Position numbers and translations under genes: made by a program. A stretch of DNA of 64,000 bases, taken from Bythopirellula polymerisocia (GTDB lineage Bacteria > Planctomycetota > Planctomycetia > Pirellulales > Lacipirellulaceae). Of the stretch, positions 25,834 through 36,028 are shown one piece after another (within the stretch, counting starts at the first letter, position 1; each line of letters begins with the position of its first letter). Below the pieces are notes generated by a model. That model saw only the letters and a program-made list of their open reading frames with translations. It was not told where the DNA came from and did not search any database. The stretch covers positions 186,001 through 250,000 of the forward strand of contig NZ_SJPS01000007.1 of assembly GCF_007860015.1 (NCBI RefSeq), given 5' to 3'.

Positions 25834-28800
25834 CTATATTTCACACATTTTGAAGTTTTGTCGGGAGAGCCCCAATCGCTCCAGCAGTAAAACAAATAGA
25901 TAGTAGAACACGGGCGTGGCGATCAGCGACAAAACCAGCGACATGCACAACGAACCAATGACGGCAATCGCCATGGGCCGGAGCATGTCGGCTCCTGCTC
26001 CTACTCCATAGGCTAACGGCAATAGCCCCAGGAAGGTAGTGAGCGAAGTCATCAAAACGGGCCGTAGACGGCGTCGGCCCGATTGAATCAAGGCCTCATC
26101 CAGGGCGAGGCCGCGTTCTAATAATTGGTCCACGTAGTCCAGCATGAGTATGCCATTCTTGGCCGTGATCCCAATGCCAATAATGGCACCCAGAAAAGAA
26201 ATAATATTGAGCGTCGTGCCCGTAAGCCACAAGGCCGCAGCTACTCCCGATAATGCCAAAACCGACCCCGCCAGAATTGCCAGTGGCTTCGAGAAGTCTT
26301 TAAACTCGAGCACTAGCACCGCAAAAACCAGTGCCAAAGCCATCAATAACACTAACGCCAGATTACGGAAAGATTCTTGCTGTTGCTGATAGAGCCCGCC
26401 GAATTCGAGACTTGCCTCGGGCGGTATCACGACCTTCGCCGTCAGTTCTCGTTTGATTTCGTCGATGCCGTGTCCCATATCAATATTCTCGAAGCGAGCC
26501 GACACGGCAACCAGTTGCCGCAAGTCTTCGCGGTGCATTTCAAGCATGCCTGGCTCATGCTGAATCTCAGCCACATCGCGGACCGTCAGGTTCGCTCCTG
26601 AAACCGTGCGAAGCGGCATCTGTGCAAGTTCTTGCTGGCTTCCATGAGAGTCAGGAGCTGACATGACACGAACATTATAGATGCGATCTCCAAGCAGCAC
26701 GTACGAGGAAACGGTGCCGATCATCGTGGCCTGAATCTCTCCGCCTAGCGAGCGGGGCGTCAATCCGACGCGAGCCGCCTCGGCAATGTTCGTTTTAAGC
26801 CGCATGGAGGGTCCGGCTACTACGAGCCCATCGTTGACATCGACTACGCCGGGGATGCTTTCAATCGTGCTGGCAATTTCCGCTGCTTTGGTCTTCAGGA
26901 GTTCCGTATCGGTGGAGAAGATTTTTATTTCGACGGGGTTGGGAGACCAAGTCAAGTCGCCGATTAAATCACTCAGCACTCCGGGGAACTCGAAATTCAA
27001 AGCAGGTTCCGCCGCGTTCGCTTTTTCTCGGACTTCCTCAATAACTTGAGCAGTCGAACGCGTGCGCTGTTGTTTCAGCTTGACGAGGAAATCACCCGTG
27101 TTCGGCTCTGCGATGGCGAGCGCTAGTCGAGCACCAGTTCGTCGCGAAAAGCTTTCGACCTCGGGCGTCGCCCGCAAGATTTCTTCAACGTGCATGAGCA
27201 TGCGATTCGTCTCGGTCAAACTGGTTCCCGGGCGCGAGTAATAATCGATAACAAATGCTCCTTCGTCCTGCTCTGGGAGAAAATCGGACTCCAATTGTCC
27301 GTAGATCCAAATCCCACCTGCGCAAATGGCCGCTACACCCAAGAGTGCCACCACGGGTTTCCTTAAGAGTTTTCTCATCAGAAACGCATAGATCGAGATC
27401 AAGCCCTGGAGGATGGGACCGCCGGGTTCAGCTTCGATTCCGGCCTGTGTAATGCCATCAATAATTTTCGGAAGGTCTGTGGGCATCCGTCCGAGATTAG
27501 GCTGCTGTTTGCGGCTCAGCTTGAGCCAGATTTGATGCCAGAAACCAAGTTCCCTCCCGCCTTGCAAGTTTTTCTTTTTCGGCCGAATTAACAGTCCTCC
27601 CATGACCGGCGTCCAAGTAATGGCCAGCAGCAATGATATTAGTAGCGCGACGACCATCGTTGTTGCCAAGGCTCGAAAGAACACGCCTGTCACCCCATCC
27701 AAAAACGCTAGGGGGATGAACACGACAACCGGGGTCATGGTGCTGCCAACTAGGGCGGGACCTACTTCGCGGATTGCCTCCTGGACGGCTGTTGCAGGAA
27801 CTAGCCCCGCCTCGACTTTGGCATAGATGGCTTCGACGACCACAATTGCATCGTCGATCACGATCCCCACGACCGCCGCGATACCGCCCAACGTCATGAG
27901 ATTGAAACTCATTCCCATCAGTTTCAAACCGACTAGTGTGAGTAGTACCGTCACGGGGATGACCAAAGCGGCCACCGCCGTCGCTCGCCAACTCTTCAAG
28001 AAGACAAACAATACGACCACCGAGAGCGCCAGGCCTAGGAAGATTGCGTCCCAAACGCTGCGTACGCCCTCACGGACGAATTGCGATTGGTCGTAAAAGA
28101 AAGCCATCCGCATGTCGGGGGGTAGTTCCTGTTTGAGTTGCTCCAAGTCCTGCTTTAGATCTTCGCTGATTTGAACCGTGTTGCAGTCGGGCTGACCGTA
28201 GATGTTCAGTAAGACCGCTTCCTTCCCGTCGGCCGAAACGCGATTGAATTGAGGCTCCGAACCTCTCTGCACTACGGCCACGTCGCCAATTCTCACCGGC
28301 GCTTGGTTAACCCAGGCTAGGATAACATTTTCGATCTCTGCGCTACTGTGCAAACGATTGTCGACAGTCGTCAGGTAGAGTTGGTAATTCTCTTCGTGCA
28401 TACCCGCCGAGGTGAACAAATTCGTGTCAGCCAACGCCTGAGTGACCTGGGCAAAGTTGAGTTGGTTCGCTTCCAACTTGGCAGGATCAACCACGACATG
28501 GTATTCAGGCACACGACCGCCAACGAGCTTAATCCTCGCCACGCCTTTGATCCGTAGGAAACGAGGATAAATGTCATACCTTGCTATCTCCCACAATTCT
28601 GTCGGCTGCCGTGTTTTGCTAGTCAGGCTGATGCCGAGAATTGGAAACGCTGAAAAGGTGAGGCGATGGACTTCAGCCATGGCCGTCGGAGGCAACGTTG
28701 CTCGAATTTGAGACAGTCGCGCAAGCACGTACAACTCTGCTTCGGTCATGTCGGTCGACCAGTCAAAGAAAACGTTGATTGCGGCGGAACCACGCCCGGT

Positions 28801-29082
28801 CGTCGACCGAATGCTGATCGACCCCGGAATGTCTTTCATGGCCTCTTCGACAGGCCGAGTTACGGTCGCCATCATCTCGTCGCCGGGCATCACTCCATTG
28901 TCGATGAGAATCACCACACGGGGAAAATCCGTCTCGGGAAAAACCGAGGAAGGCATAGTCAGTCCTGCATAGCCACCCGCTAGGCAGAATGCCGCGATGA
29001 GGAAAAGAATTGGTTTGCCAAACCGCAGAAGAATGTGGGCTTTCGAGGTCTCGTCACTTTGTTGAATCGGCTCGCTCGTCAT
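25834..29082 (-). CDS. Efflux RND transporter permease
   Basis: This is a 1,082-residue inner-membrane proton antiporter of the AcrB/MexB/CzcA superfamily with the two repeated halves of the family. TM4-like sequence NLMTLGGIAAVVGIVIDDAIVVVE carries the double Asp typical of drug-type (HAE) pumps. The second half begins near residue 570 (LLRKPVVALLGVAAICAGG) and includes NIISFLGAIIGIGITAKNGILMLDYV. The start ATG overlaps the OMF stop by 4 nt (ATGA). The substrate is not known; the double Asp argues for organic compounds rather than metal ions, but the short loops resemble neither class well. Confidence 0.93.
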   Translation of the reverse strand: MTSEPIQQSDETSKAHILLRFGKPILFLIAAFCLAGGYAGLTMPSSVFPETDFPRVVILIDNGVMPGDEMMATVTRPVEEAMKDIPGSISIRSTTGRGSAAINVFFDWSTDMTEAELYVLARLSQIRATLPPTAMAEVHRLTFSAFPILGISLTSKTRQPTELWEIARYDIYPRFLRIKGVARIKLVGGRVPEYHVVVDPAKLEANQLNFAQVTQALADTNLFTSAGMHEENYQLYLTTVDNRLHSSAEIENVILAWVNQAPVRIGDVAVVQRGSEPQFNRVSADGKEAVLLNIYGQPDCNTVQISEDLKQDLEQLKQELPPDMRMAFFYDQSQFVREGVRSVWDAIFLGLALSVVVLFVFLKSWRATAVAALVIPVTVLLTLVGLKLMGMSFNLMTLGGIAAVVGIVIDDAIVVVEAIYAKVEAGLVPATAVQEAIREVGPALVGSTMTPVVVFIPLAFLDGVTGVFFRALATTMVVALLISLLLAITWTPVMGGLLIRPKKKNLQGGRELGFWHQIWLKLSRKQQPNLGRMPTDLPKIIDGITQAGIEAEPGGPILQGLISIYAFLMRKLLRKPVVALLGVAAICAGGIWIYGQLESDFLPEQDEGAFVIDYYSRPGTSLTETNRMLMHVEEILRATPEVESFSRRTGARLALAIAEPNTGDFLVKLKQQRTRSTAQVIEEVREKANAAEPALNFEFPGVLSDLIGDLTWSPNPVEIKIFSTDTELLKTKAAEIASTIESIPGVVDVNDGLVVAGPSMRLKTNIAEAARVGLTPRSLGGEIQATMIGTVSSYVLLGDRIYNVRVMSAPDSHGSQQELAQMPLRTVSGANLTVRDVAEIQHEPGMLEMHREDLRQLVAVSARFENIDMGHGIDEIKRELTAKVVIPPEASLEFGGLYQQQQESFRNLALVLLMALALVFAVLVLEFKDFSKPLAILAGSVLALSGVAAALWLTGTTLNIISFLGAIIGIGITAKNGILMLDYVDQLLERGLALDEALIQSGRRRLRPVLMTSLTTFLGLLPLAYGVGAGADMLRPMAIAVIGSLCMSLVLSLIATPVFYYLFVLLLERLGLSRQNFKMCEI

Positions 29083-30725
29083 GGTAGGGGCAACTCTTCT
29101 GCCTGTCCTAAGTTCGGCTTGTCTTCTTCCATCAGTAGCTGGGGCGGCAGGCCTGTTGATTGCGTGACGTCGGCGACAGCCAGTGCTAGTTCATTCAACA
29201 AGTCCAGATAGCTTTGCCTTGACTGAACGATTGCTGTGCGGGCTGCGAACACCTGCAGCAGGTTGATTTGTCCAGCCTTGAATTGATCCTCAAAGGGTTG
29301 AAGAGATTCCGAGAGGGTGCGGACCGACTCCTCACGCGACTGTTCGACGAGCACTCGCGACCGCTCATATCGAGTGATGGCCGCTCTGGCTTCGAGGACG
29401 GCTCGATTCTCAAGTTGTTGCGCCGTAACCTGTTGTTGACGCCATTCAGCATACCGTTGCGAAACAAGCGTACTGCCGGTATTTACGACGGGAATATCCA
29501 TCTGTGCCTGAACGCCCCAATACTGGGTCGCCGTTTCGTCTCGTTGCCACATCGGTCCGATTTGTAGATTTGGACGCTTCATCGCCTTCGCTAGTCTTAA
29601 GTTCTCTCTAGCCATGGCCACGCCTGCACGGGCTGCCGATACATCGGGACGGTCGCCAATAATCTGTCGCAAAATCGTTTCGTTCTCAGGCTGGGTGAGC
29701 ATGCAACCAACGTCGGATTTCATTTCACTTGCTTGGTTAAGAGGTGTCGCCGTTGTGATCGCGGGACTCGCCAGAATGATTTCGTCGATGGGCCGCCACC
29801 TACATTGTAACCACTCGTTGCTAAGAGCGAATTCGATGCTTACGGATAAGTTCAACTGGCTCAATAGATTAACATATGCGGTTTGGTAGCTTGCTTCGGT
29901 CAAACGCTGTTGTCGGCGAGTCGTTTGGGATTGAAGACGGGCCAATTCGACATCGGCATTGTTGGCTTGACCTGCTTTCTGACGGCGTTGCATGACTCCG
30001 ACCAACTGCTCATTCATCTCAGCCAAGGCCTGATTCATATCACGCAGCTCGTGTTGAAACAGAGCTCCAAAAAAGAGAGTAATGGTTTGCGCAGCGGTTG
30101 TCAGCTCTGCTTGCCTGACGGTCCCACTAACTTGTCTCCAATTGGCGGCGGCCGCTCGCTCGCGGTAATGCTGTTGGCCCCCCAGTTCAAACGTTTGTAC
30201 GATGACATGCTGCTGGCTGACCGCCCCATCGTTGCCATTGCGGTCTCGGCTATAAGGCAGCACTTGTGTCTGAAACTGCGGGTTCCAAGGATACGTTTCT
30301 GCAACATGAAACGCTGCGTGGGCTACGGGTTCACTGGCTCGTACGGTAGTAAGATTCGGGTTTCGCTCCAAAGCCAATTGGATCGCGCCCTCTAGTGACA
30401 GCTCTTGAGCCTCAGAGGGTACAAATGGATCACCAGTCGGGATGCTGAGCGACAGTGGAAGATCAACACTTGCAAGTTGCACGCTTTCATCAGCTCGCGG
30501 ACTCTCCAAAAGGGAGGTGCTCGCTTCCGCCTCAGGTGCCTTTGAGTGTTCCATGCCCAACCGCGCGTAGAGTGCGCTTGCTGGCAGATCGTGGTTGAGA
30601 TCGTTCGCGGTATGGCGAACTTGCTCCCCGCGAATCACCGGTGAAGAGTGGAGACAACTGGGTATCCGACACCCTACTAGCAAGGCAGCCGACGCTATCA
30701 TCACTGTTAGCGTCGCCCTGTTCAT
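29079..30725 (-). CDS. TolC-family outer-membrane efflux lipoprotein
   Basis: This is the 548-residue outer-membrane factor of the tripartite pump encoded with it. A lipoprotein signal peptide ends in ALLVGC. After a low-complexity linker, two TolC repeats are visible, each starting with the alpha-barrel helix pattern (LSLEGAIQLALERNPNL..., later VSAARAGVAMARENLRLAKAMKRPNLQIGP). It is the first gene of the operon, which puts the OMF before the pump, the reverse of the usual Gram-negative order. It overlaps the RND gene by 4 nt. Confidence 0.92.
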   Translation of the reverse strand: MNRATLTVMIASAALLVGCRIPSCLHSSPVIRGEQVRHTANDLNHDLPASALYARLGMEHSKAPEAEASTSLLESPRADESVQLASVDLPLSLSIPTGDPFVPSEAQELSLEGAIQLALERNPNLTTVRASEPVAHAAFHVAETYPWNPQFQTQVLPYSRDRNGNDGAVSQQHVIVQTFELGGQQHYRERAAAANWRQVSGTVRQAELTTAAQTITLFFGALFQHELRDMNQALAEMNEQLVGVMQRRQKAGQANNADVELARLQSQTTRRQQRLTEASYQTAYVNLLSQLNLSVSIEFALSNEWLQCRWRPIDEIILASPAITTATPLNQASEMKSDVGCMLTQPENETILRQIIGDRPDVSAARAGVAMARENLRLAKAMKRPNLQIGPMWQRDETATQYWGVQAQMDIPVVNTGSTLVSQRYAEWRQQQVTAQQLENRAVLEARAAITRYERSRVLVEQSREESVRTLSESLQPFEDQFKAGQINLLQVFAARTAIVQSRQSYLDLLNELALAVADVTQSTGLPPQLLMEEDKPNLGQAEELPLP

Positions 30726-31301
30726 TGGTTGTTGCTCCCATCGCTAAGCGCCATGTGGCTCTGGTTGATATCCTGACGCAACAGAGCAGCTCACACTCTG
30801 GCAATGCTAGCACCAAGCTTACTAAAGCAGCCCTACAGTTCAATCGACCGGAATATGACGCAATTTGAACACATTCGCTACCGCCGCTTCAACCACTACA
30901 ACCGCTAAATTCGACCAGCTTCCGACAGTTGGAGCCATCCGAATCAGGGTTCTGTCACACGAATTGGTTTTCCGCAAAGAGAATACTCTGCCGATTACGT
31001 AAGTGACTGACTCATAACGTCTAACGCTTTTGAATCGATCAGCGATTTGGTGCGAAAAAGTGCTATAGCCGTTTTGTCGCCCCGAATTTACGTAAACTTT
31101 GCCGAAACAAGAGTTTCTGTTGGCTCGCTTAGGAATTAAGCGTCGGAAGCCAGATCGCACTGCGGAAGCCTAAGCCGCGCTCGCGCGCATTCTTACTAAG
31201 AGGGACTTTTGAGGGATAATCGTTTTAGCGCAAGGTAAGCCAAACTGGCAGTCATTGCAGAGTTATCTGAGATAGGGACTCCAAACAATCATGAACTTGC
31301 T
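30726..31301. other. Intergenic region upstream of the RND efflux operon
   Basis: About 575 bp with no supported gene. A 106-residue frame on the minus strand (30840-31160) has no recognisable domain and no ribosome site. The right part should contain the terminator of the helicase/exonuclease operon and the left part the promoter of the efflux operon, since both run leftward. I see no clear hairpin or regulator site. Confidence 0.4.
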
Positions 31302-32180
31302 TCATGCCCAACGCATCGACAGAAGCAATCGTTTTCTCTTTAAACTGCGTTTGTGCGGGGAATAATTTGGTTTGGGCGGTTGTGCCGTAAATCCTGTGAG
31401 CACGGTAGGCCGACTCGCGATGGGAGGTAAGGTGTCCCAGAGTTTGCCCTCCTCAATTTCATCCTTACCCACCAATCGCTCAGCCAGGAATCGCGACAAC
31501 AATACGTCGGCCGCACAATAGCGGATCAAATGCTCACGAGCGGCATGGTCCTGTTTAGCTATCCATGCCTGCCATAGCAAAATAGCTTGTTCACCGGTTA
31601 CGTCAGCAATATCAGCAGGGCGAACTATTCCCAAGCTATTGGCAATCTGTTTCATTCCACCTGCCAGTCCTCGATGATAAGCCATCCAGCGGAGATCTAA
31701 GTGAGGGCAGGGGAGAGAGGGAATATGAAACGCATCCAATACTCGCGGCACATCGAAAGTGCTCCCATTAAACGAAACCAAGAGCTTGACTTGATCAAGT
31801 AAATTCAAAAAATCATCAAGGTTCTCATGCTCGACAAAGGTGCTGAACTTGCCTTGATACCAGGTGACGATGACTGTGATTGGATCGGCACTGCTAAGGC
31901 CAAGAGTCTCGATATCGAAGAAAGTAGCATCGTCAAGATAATTTGCCAGGATGCGCCATTTGTCAGCAGATGCTAAATGATCGATGAAATACTGGATGTC
32001 CTCATGCTCCAGTGCAGTGAAGCAACGTCGGATTTCTTCTATCATGCCGAAGCGACAACCCGCGGGAATTCGCTGCGGATACTGCATAACATCTTGCCAA
32101 GTTGAAATGCCTTCCGAGTGCAGTTTTGCCAGGCGGACTGGGCCTATGCCAGGACAGTGTTTAAGTGCTTCGTTGATCAA
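31302..32180 (-). CDS. mrfB: MrfB/YprB-like RNase H-fold exonuclease
   Basis: This is a 292-residue protein with an N-terminal helix-hairpin-helix-like segment (HCPGIGPVRLAKLHSEGI) and an RNase H-like DEDD exonuclease domain. The catalytic acids can be followed: FFDIETLGL (Asp, Glu), SFNGSTFDVPRV (Asp) and YCAADVLLSR (Asp). Its start overlaps the helicase stop by 4 nt (ATGA), exactly the pairing of Bacillus subtilis yprA-yprB (mrfA-mrfB), shown to repair mitomycin C DNA adducts. The symbol is by architecture and synteny; the protein is shorter than the Bacillus form, which has a C-terminal extension with TPR-like repeats. Confidence 0.8.
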   Translation of the reverse strand: MINEALKHCPGIGPVRLAKLHSEGISTWQDVMQYPQRIPAGCRFGMIEEIRRCFTALEHEDIQYFIDHLASADKWRILANYLDDATFFDIETLGLSSADPITVIVTWYQGKFSTFVEHENLDDFLNLLDQVKLLVSFNGSTFDVPRVLDAFHIPSLPCPHLDLRWMAYHRGLAGGMKQIANSLGIVRPADIADVTGEQAILLWQAWIAKQDHAAREHLIRYCAADVLLSRFLAERLVGKDEIEEGKLWDTLPPIASRPTVLTGFTAQPPKPNYSPHKRSLKRKRLLLSMRWA

Positions 32181-34627
32181 TGGATCCGTGTCCTCTTTGC
32201 CTTCAGGATGGCATTGGCTTTTCCCAGTCGATTCCGTAGTCGCTCCATGTCGGCATCGAGCTCTGGTACGGAAACAGCACTCAGCACGGGAACACTGTGA
32301 AACTTTACTTCGGGTAAAATAATCTCTCCTGTGAGTAGCATTGCCAAGAGGCTACGAGTACAGGCGACAGATGCATTCGACTCGGTGAGAAGTTGTTCCA
32401 TCTCTATCGATTCGACCCCCGGAGGAAGTGAGGTAACGCAAGATGGACAGCCCGCTTCACAACTGCAATCGTCGATAATCGTACAGCAGAGTTCCAAGGC
32501 TTGATCGAAGACTTCCAGGATTTTTTCAGCATAGCCCACCCCTCCTTCAATCGTGTCGAACAGATAGAGAGCGCTTTCCCACTCGCCAGGTTTTATTTCT
32601 GTCAGAGAAACATCAGTCTCGATGTTTTGGATGTCCCCCAAGCAGAGACTTGGAGCCGTACGTTTCAAAATATAACTCAGTCCATAAAGGGCGGCACCTA
32701 TGTGCCTCTTGTCGATGGCGGCTACCTCTCGTGACCAGGCTTCAGAAGGATGGAGGCTAAAACCGGTCGTATCGTAGGTGAATGAATCCAACGTGATAGG
32801 GCCGTAACCAATGTTTTCTAAGCTGCGTTCACGTATTTTCTTGTAGAGCTTGGGCTGACGGTTAACATTGATGGCTCCAAACTCCAGAGCTGCCCCGTGT
32901 TGTTGCCTCCGGTCGTAGGACTCGGTCAGTTCGACACGACTATCCCAAACAGCTTCGGTGTAGTAGTCCACATCAACTGGCTCGACCCGGCACAGCTTTT
33001 GATCGAGATCCAACTCCAATGACATATAACGCTTGCCGAGATGCTGGTAAATTGCATCCTTATACAACGTGCCTCGGGCGCCGATTGGATCAAGCTCCCC
33101 GATGACTTCTGTGCCACAATAGATTTCCACGTTGTAATCAGTCATGCCGCGCAGATTGACTCCTCTGGTTGGATAATCACGTAGGGCATACCGGTAGTTG
33201 CCGTGATATTCCACGAGAGTTTCATCTTCCCTGAGGATCTCCAGAGCAGTCGGATAAGCGGGCTCGGAAAAGTGCGTTTCTTCTTCTCTGAGTGGATGCT
33301 CATGAGCAGCGCACGGTAGATGTTGCAATAGAATGTAGGGGTTGTCAGCACTGAGCCAGGCACGTTCGATGGGAGCCTGAGTGACGAATTCCGGGTGGTT
33401 AACCAGATACTGATCGATGGGAGTATCTCGGGCGAGATAGGCAATCATCGCACGGTTTCCGCGTCGGCCAACACGACCAGCCTGTTGCCAGAAACTGGCC
33501 ATCGAACCTGGATGACCGCTGAGGATGCATAGCTCGAGATCTCCTATATCGATGCCCAGCTCCAATGCATTGGTGCTGATAATCGTATTGACCTTGCCGC
33601 TGGCTAAGTCTCTCTCCAGTTGACGACGCTCGTTTGGCAAAAGTCCTCCGCGATAGGGTTTAACCTTCTTCATAAGTTCAGGGTGCCCATCGGTCACTGC
33701 GCGGCAGAGTCGCTCTACTTGTTGTCGCGCTCGACAGAAGCAAATTGTACGGACTCCCTGTCGTGCCGCTTCTCGGATCAGCGGGATACTGATCGAACTC
33801 GTTCCCTTGCGATAGAGACTATGGCCGTGACTTTGGACGACTGAAGGATTGATCATGTAGAGCTCACGACGAGGCCGAGGCGCCCCATCATTGCTTACAA
33901 TGTGGAACGGACGCTGGAGCAATGCCTCGACGTGTTCGCCAGGATTGCCGATTGTCGCTGACGAGCAAACAAAAGTGGGCTGACTGCCGTGCATGGCGCA
34001 AACACGGAGCAATCGTCTCATAACGTTCGCAATGTGAGAACCGAACGCACCACGATAGTTATGGACTTCGTCGATGACGACATAACGAAGCCGCGACAAA
34101 AAAGTGCGCCAGCGTCGATTGTGATTCGGCAGTATTCCTGAGTGAAGCATGTCAGGATTGGTGATCATGAAATCTGCTTGAGACTGGATGCGATTTCGTT
34201 CTTCGCGAGGTGTGTCGCCATCATAAGTTCCAAGACGAGACTTTGCTCCGCTTGCGGCAAGTAGTTTTCCCAGGGTTCCTTCCTGGTCGCGAGAGAGTGC
34301 CTTGGTGGGATAAAGCAACATTACCCCAAAAGGAGCCTCACATTGGAGATAGTCGTCGAGGATCGGCAAGAGAAAGGATAAAGTCTTCCCACTGGCTGTT
34401 CGTGAAACGAGCACAGTGTCTTTGCCAGAGCGGATTGACTCAAAAGCTTCGACTTGATGAGAGTAAAGTTGTTCCACCCCCGCTTGCCGAAGGGCTGAGG
34501 CAAGTCTTGAATCCAACTGGGAAGGAAACTTACCATATTGACCGGTCGACTGATCAAGAGAGATGTGAGCAGCAATGTTCTGGGAGAACTGTCGATGCAC
34601 ATACTCCATTAGATTGTCTGCAGGCAT
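32177..34627 (-). CDS. mrfA: MrfA/YprA-like DEAD/DEAH helicase with DUF1998 Cys cluster
   Basis: This is an 816-residue superfamily 2 helicase. Visible motifs are SRTASGKT (Walker A), VIDEVHNY (DEVH box), CSSATIGNP (motif III), STNALELGIDIGDLELCI and QQAGRVGRRG (motif VI). The C-terminal DUF1998 part ends with the four-Cys cluster CSCEAGCPSC, the zinc site that defines MrfA. ATG at 34627 is chosen because GGAG lies 6 nt upstream; the frame is open to 34693. It is co-transcribed with the exonuclease gene. In Bacillus this pair repairs mitomycin C damage outside the UvrABC pathway; the same role here is inferred. Confidence 0.87.
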   Translation of the reverse strand: MPADNLMEYVHRQFSQNIAAHISLDQSTGQYGKFPSQLDSRLASALRQAGVEQLYSHQVEAFESIRSGKDTVLVSRTASGKTLSFLLPILDDYLQCEAPFGVMLLYPTKALSRDQEGTLGKLLAASGAKSRLGTYDGDTPREERNRIQSQADFMITNPDMLHSGILPNHNRRWRTFLSRLRYVVIDEVHNYRGAFGSHIANVMRRLLRVCAMHGSQPTFVCSSATIGNPGEHVEALLQRPFHIVSNDGAPRPRRELYMINPSVVQSHGHSLYRKGTSSISIPLIREAARQGVRTICFCRARQQVERLCRAVTDGHPELMKKVKPYRGGLLPNERRQLERDLASGKVNTIISTNALELGIDIGDLELCILSGHPGSMASFWQQAGRVGRRGNRAMIAYLARDTPIDQYLVNHPEFVTQAPIERAWLSADNPYILLQHLPCAAHEHPLREEETHFSEPAYPTALEILREDETLVEYHGNYRYALRDYPTRGVNLRGMTDYNVEIYCGTEVIGELDPIGARGTLYKDAIYQHLGKRYMSLELDLDQKLCRVEPVDVDYYTEAVWDSRVELTESYDRRQQHGAALEFGAINVNRQPKLYKKIRERSLENIGYGPITLDSFTYDTTGFSLHPSEAWSREVAAIDKRHIGAALYGLSYILKRTAPSLCLGDIQNIETDVSLTEIKPGEWESALYLFDTIEGGVGYAEKILEVFDQALELCCTIIDDCSCEAGCPSCVTSLPPGVESIEMEQLLTESNASVACTRSLLAMLLTGEIILPEVKFHSVPVLSAVSVPELDADMERLRNRLGKANAILKAKRTRIH

Positions 34628-34963
34628 GCTTGACTCCATTCGATTCGATGCTGAACATGTGTCTACAACCAAGAGGATAACCGATTCTGGCAAATCGGAA
34701 AATATCCCCTTTGAAATCCGAGTATTCCTCGTCTCGGGGACGGTTTCCAGCTTAAGTCGACGATTGTTGCTGAGGAGGCGGGCAGGTTAATCAACTCTGC
34801 GGATTTCCGGGGTATGGAGTGTGATGAGAAATTTCCCCCGAACCGCTCCAAAAATGCAAAGACAGGGTGCGAGAGTGCTAAACTCACCCTCATTTGAGAG
34901 TGCGTGGTCCAAAACTTCACAATAACTGCTGGACAGTAGCTACATAGTGTTGGAGATTTCAAA
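34628..34963. promoter_or_regulatory. Divergent intergenic region between mrfA and the DUF2071 gene
   Basis: About 335 bp between divergent genes, presumably holding both promoters. I see no LexA-type palindrome that I would trust, and no other regulator site. Confidence 0.35.
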
Positions 34964-35677
34964 ATGATCGATCGGATCAGCCCAACCCTCCGGCCAGATC
35001 GAATGCCGGCCGGTTACCAGCAATGGCGTTCGCTCCTTTTTATGCATTGGTCAATGCCAGTCGAAGATTTGCGACCTCTTGTTCCAAAGTCCCTGGAAAT
35101 AGATTTATACGAAGGAATCGCGTATGTTGGTGTCGTGCCATTCGCCATGACGCGTGTTCGCCCGCGCTGGTGTCCAGAGGCATTGGGACTTAACTTTTTG
35201 GAAACAAACGTACGCACCTATGTAACTTATCAAGATCGGCCCGGTGTCTACTTTTTCTCCCTCGATGCTGCTTCGCGGATTGGAGTGGGGATCGCCAGAG
35301 CGTTCTGGGGTTTGCCGTACTACTATGCAAAGATGGATCTCAAGAAGGTGGACCAAACAATCGACTATAGTTCCACCCGACCTAATTCTGGGGTTTGCCA
35401 TGAATCACAATGCAAAGTGGGTGAGCGACTCGGACAGTTGGAACCAGACTCGATCGAGTTTTTCTTTATGGAAAGGTATCTCTTATTTCTTGAGCAGAGT
35501 GGCAGTGTTTTCATCGGGCAAGTCCACCACACCCCTTATCCTGTTAGCCACACAGAAGTCTCGCACCTTCGAGACGATCTGCTCGAAGCCGCGGGATGTG
35601 GATATTGCAAAGGACTTCCAGAATTCGCCCACTTTTCTACTGGCGTTGATGTAGAGATATTTAATCTTGAACAATGA
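34964..35677 (+). CDS. DUF2071 family protein (YqjF-like)
   Basis: This is a soluble 237-residue protein of the DUF2071 family, related in fold to acetoacetate decarboxylase. Typical segments are WRSLLFMHWSMPVEDLRPLVP at the start, YVGVVPFAMTRVRPR, LNFLETNVRTYV and FWGLPYYYAKM. GGAG lies 8 nt before the ATG. The function of the family is not established. It stands alone on the plus strand, divergent from mrfA and followed by a two-gene group. Confidence 0.88.
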   Translation: MIDRISPTLRPDRMPAGYQQWRSLLFMHWSMPVEDLRPLVPKSLEIDLYEGIAYVGVVPFAMTRVRPRWCPEALGLNFLETNVRTYVTYQDRPGVYFFSLDAASRIGVGIARAFWGLPYYYAKMDLKKVDQTIDYSSTRPNSGVCHESQCKVGERLGQLEPDSIEFFFMERYLLFLEQSGSVFIGQVHHTPYPVSHTEVSHLRDDLLEAAGCGYCKGLPEFAHFSTGVDVEIFNLEQ

Positions 35678-35770
35678 TGAACTTGCCGTACCCTGGCAAA
35701 AATATTCTGTCGCATATGAACTTAAACGCTTCAAGAAATAATACTTCTTGTTGTGATTGGAGGATTTCAC

Positions 35771-36022
35771 ATGGAATTCATCGAAATGACGGGTGAGCAG
35801 CTAACATCGCTGCTGTTGCCTGACGAACTGAGTGATAATCAACTCAAGACCAGCGGAATAGTTGCACAGAGTATTCTCCGCGTGAATCGCCAAGGCGATC
35901 TGGAATTGCGCCGCCGCGATGGATGGGATCTACTCGGTGGATTATTGGGAGATTTCGAACAACGTGTCGTTCGTCAAACGGGTCTTGATTGGTCGATGCC
36001 CACGGCCAAGAGCGGACAATAA
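35771..36022 (+). CDS. Small conserved-looking protein of unknown function
   Basis: This is an 83-residue protein without a signal peptide. GGAGG with 7-nt spacing before the ATG at 35771 gives a strong start; the frame is open six codons further. The sequence is acidic and mixed (MEFIEMTGEQLTSLLLPDEL, then LELRRRDGWDLLGGLLGDFE). I do not recognise a domain. It is followed 6 bp later by the DUF427 gene, so the two are likely co-translated. Confidence 0.7.
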   Translation: MEFIEMTGEQLTSLLLPDELSDNQLKTSGIVAQSILRVNRQGDLELRRRDGWDLLGGLLGDFEQRVVRQTGLDWSMPTAKSGQ

Positions 36023-36028
36023 AGAGTC

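Noticed and set aside
30840..31160. 106-codon minus-strand frame in an intergenic region
   Set aside because: It does not overlap a known gene, but it lacks a ribosome site and any recognisable segment, so I leave it out as a gene.
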